From Candidatus Bacteroides merdigallinarum (lineage in GTDB: Bacteria > Bacteroidota > Bacteroidia > Bacteroidales > Bacteroidaceae): a DNA stretch of 61,158 nucleotides. Each line of letters starts with the position of its first letter. Positions within the stretch are counted from its first letter, which is position 1. The translations under genes were made by a program, and so were the position numbers. The notes under the pieces were generated by a model. That model worked only from the letters and a program-made list of their open reading frames with translations, did not search any database and was not told the DNA's origin. The DNA lies in the NCBI GenBank assembly GCA_019116285.1, contig DXBX01000062.1, positions 1-61,158 on the forward strand, given 5' to 3'. Below, one piece after another: positions 54,224 through 61,158 of the stretch.

Positions 54224-56002
54224 ATGAAGAAAAACCTGCTTTGCCTCCTCGCGTTCGCCCTCTGTCTGGGCGCGGAGGCCCAACAGGTCATCGACGTCGC
54301 CCGCTACGGCATTCGCCCGGACACCGGCAAGGACATAACCTCCCGCATCCAGAAGATGCTGAAAAAAATTGCCCCCTTGTCCGGACAGGGCAAGGAGCTT
54401 ATCCTCCGGTTCGCCCCGGGACGCTATGACTTCCATCCCGACAAGGCCGCCACGCGCACCTATTATATCTCCAACCACGACCAAGACAACCCCAAGCGCG
54501 TCGGCATCCCCCTGGAAGGTCTGGAGAACGTGACCCTGGACGGCGGCGGGGCCTCCTTCGTGTTCCACGGACGGATGCTGCCCATCTCCCTATTGAACTC
54601 CAAGGGCTGCACGCTGCGCAACTTCAGCATTGACTTCGACAACCCGCACATCGCCCAGGTGCGTATCGTGCGCTCGGACAGCACGGACGGAACAGTGTTC
54701 CGCCCGGAACCGTGGGTCAAGTGGCGCATTGCTCCGGACTCCGTGTTTGAGGCTTATGGAGAGGGCTGGACCGTGCGCCACGGCTGGGGCGTAGTGTTCG
54801 AAGCTGACAACAAGCACCTGGTATTCAACACAGGCGACCGCGGCTGTCCCACCCACAATGCCCGGCTGACAGCCGACGGCGACATCCTTGCCCCGCACTG
54901 GAAGGACGCTGCCTTGAAGCCCGGTATGCGCTTCATCCTGCGCAGCGGCGGACGGCCCACACCCGGCATCTTCCTCTACAAGGACACGGACACACGGCTG
55001 GAGAACATCCGCATCCACTACGCGGAAGGCATGGGCGTGCTGGGACAAGTCTGCGAGAATATCACGCTGGACCGCCTCAGCGTCTGCCTGAAAGGAGAGA
55101 ATGACCCACGCTGTTTCACCACCCAGGCCGACGCCACCCACTTCTCAGGCTGCCGGGGACTCATCTCCTCCTGCAACGGACTGTACGAAGGGATGATGGA
55201 CGATGCCATCAACGTGCACGGCACCTACCTGAAAGTGGTCCGCCGCGTGGACGACCATACGCTGGTGGGCCGCTACATGCACGGCCAGTCCTGGGGCTTC
55301 CATTGGGGCGACGCAGGCGACACGGTGCAGTTCATCCGCTCCAACACCATGGAACTGGTGGGCAACAATGCCAACGTCATCACGGCCATCCGCCCGAACG
55401 GACAAGAGACGGAGGAAGGCGTCCGCGAATTTCTGATTACCTTCCGCGATAGTGTACCCTCCGAGGTCAGCGAGGCGGGTGCCTACGGCATTGAGAACCT
55501 GACCTGGACGCCGGAAGTGCGCTTTGCCGGCAACACCGTCCGCAACAACCGCGCACGCGGTGCCCTCTTCAGCACGCCCCGCCGCACGGTGGTGGAGGAT
55601 AACCTCTTCGACCACACCGCAGGCACAGCCATCCTGCTCTGCGGCGACTGCAACGGCTGGTACGAGACCGGCGCCTGCCGCGATGTCCTCATCCGCCGCA
55701 ACCGCTTCGTCAACGCCCTCACCAGCCTCTACCAGTTCACCAACGCCGTCATCTCCATCTATCCGGAGATTCCGGAGCTGGACAAGCAGCAGCAATACTT
55801 CCACGGCGGACAAGGAAAGGGGATTGTCATAGAGGACAACGAGTTCGAGATGTTTGACGCGCCCCTGCTCTACGCCAAGTCTGTAGACGGGCTGTGGTTC
55901 CGCCGCAATGTCATCCGCCGGAACACGGACTACCCGCCCTATCACTTCAACCGCGACCGGTTCCGCCTGGAGCGGGTGACGAACGCGCACCTGGAGGAAT
56001 GA
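54224..56002 (+). CDS. GH110 alpha-1,3-galactosidase
   Basis: A 592-residue secreted enzyme; the start at 54224 gives the signal peptide MKKNLLCLLAFALCLGAEAQ. It is a right-handed parallel beta-helix of family GH110, with characteristic segments TYYISNHDQDNP, LRNFSIDFDNPHIAQV, FTTQADATHFSGC, GLYEGMMDDAINVHGTYLKV and RNNRARGALFSTPRRTVVED. The acidic pair in MMDDAIN lies in the active-site region. GH110 enzymes remove terminal alpha-1,3-linked galactose from blood-group B or linear alpha-Gal structures, typical of gut Bacteroides feeding on host glycans. No SusC/D pair is adjacent. Confidence 0.92.
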   Translation: MKKNLLCLLAFALCLGAEAQQVIDVARYGIRPDTGKDITSRIQKMLKKIAPLSGQGKELILRFAPGRYDFHPDKAATRTYYISNHDQDNPKRVGIPLEGLENVTLDGGGASFVFHGRMLPISLLNSKGCTLRNFSIDFDNPHIAQVRIVRSDSTDGTVFRPEPWVKWRIAPDSVFEAYGEGWTVRHGWGVVFEADNKHLVFNTGDRGCPTHNARLTADGDILAPHWKDAALKPGMRFILRSGGRPTPGIFLYKDTDTRLENIRIHYAEGMGVLGQVCENITLDRLSVCLKGENDPRCFTTQADATHFSGCRGLISSCNGLYEGMMDDAINVHGTYLKVVRRVDDHTLVGRYMHGQSWGFHWGDAGDTVQFIRSNTMELVGNNANVITAIRPNGQETEEGVREFLITFRDSVPSEVSEAGAYGIENLTWTPEVRFAGNTVRNNRARGALFSTPRRTVVEDNLFDHTAGTAILLCGDCNGWYETGACRDVLIRRNRFVNALTSLYQFTNAVISIYPEIPELDKQQQYFHGGQGKGIVIEDNEFEMFDAPLLYAKSVDGLWFRRNVIRRNTDYPPYHFNRDRFRLERVTNAHLEE

Positions 56003-56011
56003 AGCCGCCGC

Positions 56012-56614
56012 TCACTCCCCGAACAGCCACTTGTTCAGCCACTTGTTGATATACACATTCGCCACCGCGAATCCTGCGCCGATGGCCGCGCCCGCCAGCA
56101 CGTCGGACGGATAGTGCACCCCCTCGTTCATCCGCGAGATGCCCACCGAACAGGCCCACAGTGCGGAGGGAGCGATGACATACCACTTGGGATAGCGGAT
56201 GCTGAGGGATGTGGCCAGGGCAAAGGCCGTGGCGGTATGGCCCGAGGGGAAGGACGGGCTGTCCTCCCGGCTATAGGGATGCACGCGGTCGGGATAGCGT
56301 TCGTAGGGGCGGTCGCGGTCCACGATGTACTTCAGGCCATAGGTGACGATGAACGTGCCCGCCACGCTGGTGCCCACATAGAGCGCGTCCTTCAGCAGGT
56401 CGCGGTCGTCCTTGATCCAGGCGGTCAGGGCCATGGCCACGGGGACGCCCACAGCCAGGTAGGGCTCGGACTTCGAGATGACCTTATTATAATTGCGGAT
56501 GAACCGTCCGTCCCAACTATTGATCCGGTGGACGGTGTTGATGTCCCAATTCTGCGCAGAGAGCGGCAGCAGGGCGGGCATCAGAAGAAGGAAAAGGAAT
56601 AATAATCTTTTCAT
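56012..56614 (-). CDS. PAP2-family membrane phosphatase
   Basis: A 200-residue protein started at 56614, giving signal or anchor MKRLLFLFLLLMPALLPLSA. The three PAP2 motifs are complete: KYIVDRDRPYERYP, SFPSGHTATAF and SRMNEGVHYPSDVLAGAAIG. Such enzymes dephosphorylate lipid phosphates, for example undecaprenyl-pyrophosphate or lipid A. It converges on the GH110 gene with a 9-bp gap. A TATCTTTG -7 box lies at 56635-56642. Confidence 0.92.
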   Translation of the reverse strand: MKRLLFLFLLLMPALLPLSAQNWDINTVHRINSWDGRFIRNYNKVISKSEPYLAVGVPVAMALTAWIKDDRDLLKDALYVGTSVAGTFIVTYGLKYIVDRDRPYERYPDRVHPYSREDSPSFPSGHTATAFALATSLSIRYPKWYVIAPSALWACSVGISRMNEGVHYPSDVLAGAAIGAGFAVANVYINKWLNKWLFGE

Positions 56615-56634
56615 AAACAACGGGATTGAGGGCG

Positions 56635-56642
56635 CAAAGATA
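56635..56642 (-). promoter_or_regulatory. Putative -7 box (TATCTTTG) for the PAP2 gene
   Basis: Minus-strand TATCTTTG ending 21 bp before the ATG at 56614. Short leader. Confidence 0.5.
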
Positions 56643-56753
56643 CGCAATCTTATTGAAATATCCACCATCCGCCCGCCACGGCCGCCCGCTGTATCCTATA
56701 TAATAAAAGGTATATCGCCGCTCGCGCTCGTCGGCTCCCGCGCAGGCGCTCGC

Positions 56754-56797
56754 CGGTACCGACGAACGCGAGCACCGGTACCGACAAACAAAGGCGC
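56754..56797. repeat. Second 22-bp CGGTACC repeat pair
   Basis: CGGTACC begins at 56754 and 56776, again exactly 22 bp apart as at 21476. The stretch just before (56713-56750) holds GCTCG/CGTCGG words like those at 8258. It lies in the 345-bp divergent spacer between the PAP2 and fumarate reductase genes, upstream of the latter's promoter. Confidence 0.7.
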
Positions 56798-56856
56798 CGG
56801 GAAAGTGCCTCGGAGGCGGCGTTTCCGCAAAGGATAACGAATTATTTCGCTAATCA

Positions 56857-56888
56857 TTTGTTTCCTAAAGGTTTTTCGTTTACATTTG
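56857..56888 (+). promoter_or_regulatory. Full Bacteroides-type promoter of the fumarate reductase operon
   Basis: TTTG at 56857-56860 and TACATTTG at 56881-56888, with 20 bp between them, fit the consensus -33 and -7 elements. It is the best promoter in the window. Predicted start near 56895, leader about 65 nt. Confidence 0.75.
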
Positions 56889-56959
56889 CAAGGAATTAGC
56901 AGAATCAGCCTTGCGCTAGACATTTACTAACAATTTAAATAACTTTAATTCAATCATTT

Positions 56960-57649
56960 ATGTGGTTAAGTAATTCATCTGTAGGAAGGAAAGTGGTGAT
57001 GAGCGTTACCGGCATCGCCCTCATCCTGTTTCTGACGTTTCACATGGCGATGAATCTGGTTGCACTTGTTTCCGCAAGCGGATACAACGCCGTCTGTGAG
57101 TTCCTGGGAGCTAACTGGTATGCCGTGGCCGGCACCTTGGCGCTGGCCGTGCTGTTCGTCATTCACCTCATCTACGCCTTCTGGCTGACGATGCAGAACC
57201 GCCGCGCCCGCGGTGCCGAGCACTATGCCGTCACCGAGCGCCGCAAGGAAGTGGAATGGGCTTCCCAAAACATGCTGGTACTGGGTCTGATCGTCATCCT
57301 GGGCCTGATTCTGCACTTGGTTAACTTCTGGTCCAACATGATGTTGCCCGAGCTGATGCACGACATGGGCATGCACGCCGACACGATGGTGCTGGCCTAT
57401 GCCGCAGACGGCATCCACCACATCGAGAAGACCTTCGCCAACCCCGTGTTCGTAGTCCTCTACCTCATCTGGCTGGCCGCCCTGTGGTTCCACCTGACCC
57501 ACGGTTTCTGGAGCGCCATGCAGACGCTGGGCTGGAACAACAAGGTATGGATCAGCCGCTGGCAGTGCATCTCCAACATCTATGCTACCATCGTTGTGGC
57601 TTGCTTCGCCCTGGTAGTCGTTGTGTTCTACATCAAATCTCTCATCTAA
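56960..57649 (+). CDS. frdC: Fumarate reductase cytochrome b subunit
   Basis: A 229-residue membrane protein with five hydrophobic helices. Conserved histidines for haem ligation appear in LFLTFHMAMNLVAL, VIHLIYAFWLTMQN, ILHLVNFWSNM and LWFHLTHGFWSAMQ. It belongs to the single-anchor, dihaem type (as in Wolinella). It passes electrons from menaquinol to the flavoprotein. First gene of the operon; Bacteroides use this complex for succinate production in anaerobic respiration. Confidence 0.93.
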   Translation: MWLSNSSVGRKVVMSVTGIALILFLTFHMAMNLVALVSASGYNAVCEFLGANWYAVAGTLALAVLFVIHLIYAFWLTMQNRRARGAEHYAVTERRKEVEWASQNMLVLGLIVILGLILHLVNFWSNMMLPELMHDMGMHADTMVLAYAADGIHHIEKTFANPVFVVLYLIWLAALWFHLTHGFWSAMQTLGWNNKVWISRWQCISNIYATIVVACFALVVVVFYIKSLI

Positions 57650-57672
57650 TCAGCTAAAAGGAGACAAACAAT

Positions 57673-59619
<1,947 letters not shown>

Positions 59620-59652
59620 TCGGGAAGTTGAACCAATTAAAGAATTAACACA

Positions 59653-60408
59653 ATGGATAAAAATATATCGTTTACTTTGAAGGTATGGCGTCAGAAAGGC
59701 CCGAAGGCCCAGGGCGCATTTGAAACCTACGAAATGAAGGACATCCCGGGCGACACCTCGTTCCTGGAAATGATGGATATCCTGAATGAGCAACTGATCA
59801 GCGAGGGCAAGGAGCCCGTTGTCTTCGACCACGACTGCCGCGAAGGCATCTGCGGCATGTGCTCGCTCTACATCAACGGACACCCGCACGGCCCTGCACA
59901 GGGTGCCACGACGTGCCAGATCTACATGCGCCGCTTCAACGACGGTGATGTCATCACGGTTGAACCGTGGCGTTCGGCCGGCTTCCCCGTCATCAAGGAC
60001 TTGATGGTGGACCGTACGGCCTACGACAAAATCATGCAGGCCGGCGGCTACGTCAGCGTCAACACGGGTGCTCCCCAGGACGCCAACGCCATCCTCATCC
60101 CGAAGCCCATCGCCGACGAGGCTATGGACGCTGCAAGTTGCATCGGCTGCGGTGCCTGCGTGGCTGCTTGTAAGAACGGTTCCGCCATGCTGTTCGTATC
60201 GGCCAAGGTGAGCCAGCTGAACCTGCTGCCGCAAGGCAAGCCGGAGGCTCTGCGTCGTGCCAAGGCTATGTTGGCCAAGATGGACGAACTGGGCTTCGGT
60301 AACTGCACCAACACCCGCGCCTGCGAGGCTGAGTGCCCGAAGAACGTGTCCATCAGCAACATCGCCCGCCTGAACCGCGACTTCATCCGCGCCAAGCTGA
60401 AAGACTAA
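59653..60408 (+). CDS. frdB: Fumarate reductase iron-sulfur subunit
   Basis: A 251-residue protein linking haem and FAD subunits. The [2Fe-2S] cluster ligands lie in [16 protein letters not shown]. The other two clusters use [14 protein letters not shown] and [17 protein letters not shown]. The layout matches the B subunit of fumarate reductase/succinate dehydrogenase. It ends the operon, followed by a terminator at 60445. Confidence 0.95.
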   Translation: MDKNISFTLKVWRQKGPKAQGAFETYEMKDIPGDTSFLEMMDILNEQLISEGKEPVVFDHDCREGICGMCSLYINGHPHGPAQGATTCQIYMRRFNDGDVITVEPWRSAGFPVIKDLMVDRTAYDKIMQAGGYVSVNTGAPQDANAILIPKPIADEAMDAASCIGCGACVAACKNGSAMLFVSAKVSQLNLLPQGKPEALRRAKAMLAKMDELGFGNCTNTRACEAECPKNVSISNIARLNRDFIRAKLKD

Positions 60409-60444
60409 CAGGACTCCTTTCTACATTTGATTAATATCAACAGA

Positions 60445-60489
60445 GACCCTCTTCTGCAGGAATCATCCCGCGGGAGAGGGTTCTTTTTT
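60445..60489 (+). terminator. Terminator after the fumarate reductase operon
   Basis: Arms GACCCTCT (60445-60452) and AGAGGGTT (60475-60482) form an 8-bp stem with one G.U, followed by C and six T (60484-60489). Confidence 0.8.
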
Positions 60490-60679
60490 GACATTCGGGG
60501 CATTCGGGGGAATGAATCTGCCGCCGGACCGCCACAAACCGAATATCGCGAAGAGCAATCTATCAGAAAAAGAACCGATTTAGAGAGAAAGAGTAAGCAA
60601 GAAAAGGATTTATCTTTTAAATAGAATTAAAAAGTGAATACATTTGCAAGAGAGACTTGCAGGTTTGATAAGAAAGCAA

Positions 60680-60758
60680 TACCTTTGCGCTGTGATTTTT
60701 TTCATAGTATTAGATTTAAGGTTAACAAACGGTTGGGGCTCGGCGGAGCCCTTTTTTT
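60680..60758 (+). ncRNA. Possible short transcript: -7 box then terminator
   Basis: TACCTTTG at 60680-60687 would start RNA near 60694, and a perfect 6-bp hairpin (GGGCTC 60736-60741, GAGCCC 60746-60751) followed by seven T ends at 60758. The result would be about 65 nt with an A/T-rich 5' part. It lies in the 596-bp region 60409-61004, which has no convincing gene. It could equally be a terminated leader for the lipoprotein gene at 61005. Confidence 0.3.
60736..60758 (+). terminator. Strong terminator hairpin in the 60.4-61.0 kb spacer
   Basis: GGGCTC, GGCG loop, GAGCCC, then TTTTTTT. It is far (nearly 330 bp) from the end of the fumarate reductase operon, which already has its own terminator. 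Confidence 0.75.
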
Positions 60759-60868
60759 ATGCGCCCGGACCAAGAGCCCGAAACACGCGCAACCCGTCCC
60801 CACGCGCAACCCGTCCATTCCTGCCTCATTTTTAGAGAAAAATGAGCCTATTTCTGAAATAATATGTT

Positions 60869-60876
60869 TATCTTTG
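60869..60876 (+). promoter_or_regulatory. Putative -7 box (TATCTTTG) for the lipoprotein gene
   Basis: TATCTTTG 129 bp before the ATG at 61005, after the second terminator. No clear -33 element. Confidence 0.35.
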
Positions 60877-61004
60877 GCCATAGTTTTTTAGAATTGATTC
60901 CTTTTTGATAGCACTTAAAGATTCTCATTTTCTGTGAAATACAGGACTAAAAGCTATACTTTTTTACTTGCGAAACTTGAATTGGGAACAATACTCATTA
61001 TCTC

Positions 61005-61158
61005 ATGAACAAATATATCTTTCTTTCACTATTGTGCCCTTGGGTGATTCTGACATCTTGCCAAGACACGCCATCCACACATTCCCCCGTCAAGGAAATC
61101 CATATAGCGGATTTCGAAGGGAAATTCTTGCCGCAGACAGAACTACCCCTGATGCAAC
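61005..61158 (+). CDS. 5' end of a lipoprotein gene, cut by window edge
   Basis: Fifty-one codons from ATG 61005 encode MNKYIFLSLLCPWVILTSCQ, with lipobox LTSC at Cys19, then a soluble region (EIHIADFEGKFLPQTELPLM). The start resembles Bacteroides surface lipoproteins, some with six-bladed beta-propellers, but too little is present to name it. Confidence 0.6.
   Translation, partial: MNKYIFLSLLCPWVILTSCQDTPSTHSPVKEIHIADFEGKFLPQTELPLMQ

Overview
The window looks like chromosome of a Bacteroidales species, most likely Bacteroidaceae with fairly high G+C. The evidence is a SusC/SusD polysaccharide-utilisation locus with a hybrid two-component regulator, -7 boxes of the TAnnTTTG type, a UpxY/NusG-like regulator, a three-subunit fumarate reductase, and a type VI secretion (T6SS) locus of the Bacteroidetes kind with no visible TssJ/TssL/TssM. 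No rRNA, tRNA, IS element or CRISPR array was found.

Layout. 1-17.4 kb: a polysaccharide-utilisation locus. On the minus strand lie SusC, SusD, a CE1-like esterase, two GH3 glycosidases and a DUF6377-type regulator; a 1351-residue hybrid two-component sensor/regulator is divergent. 17.4-23 kb: core genes rbfA, a LolC/E-like permease, an O-methyltransferase, pyk, aroQ and xerD. 23.0-48.8 kb: one same-strand run of 20 genes that opens with a NusG-like antiterminator behind a long leader and ends at a strong terminator. It encodes ClpV, the sheath (TssB/TssC), four Hcp-family tube proteins, a very large VgrG, a second beta-repeat spike-like protein, a PAAR-like tip, baseplate proteins (TssG-like, TssK, TssE, TssF) and a membrane module. 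48.9-61.2 kb: a Ca2+-type P-ATPase, a HAD phosphatase, ribF, a helix-hairpin-helix protein, a GH110 alpha-1,3-galactosidase, a PAP2 phosphatase, the fumarate reductase operon, and the start of a lipoprotein gene.

Main finding. Threaded through the T6SS operon is what looks like a complete ubiquitin-like conjugation cascade. It has an E1-like adenylating enzyme (38123-39274), a ubiquitin-like protein ending in an exposed glycine (43469-43792), an E2 with HPN motif and active-site cysteine (43796-44395), and a membrane protein (46393-48792) combining a vWA-like periplasmic domain, a cytosolic RING-H2-type zinc finger and a C-terminal FHA domain. The last is a plausible E3. These genes sit between and overlap the baseplate and membrane genes, so they look integral rather than cargo. 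I infer that Ubl conjugation modifies or controls the secretion machine or its effectors. No deconjugase was seen. E1/E2/RING/Ubl operons in bacteria have been predicted before; I do not know of a characterised one built into a T6SS, and novelty cannot be tested here.

Other points of interest are a 455-residue C-terminal extension on VgrG, a family of 22-bp GGTACC-centred intergenic repeats, triple operator-like repeats before the hybrid regulator, and an inverted repeat inside that regulator's signal-peptide codons.
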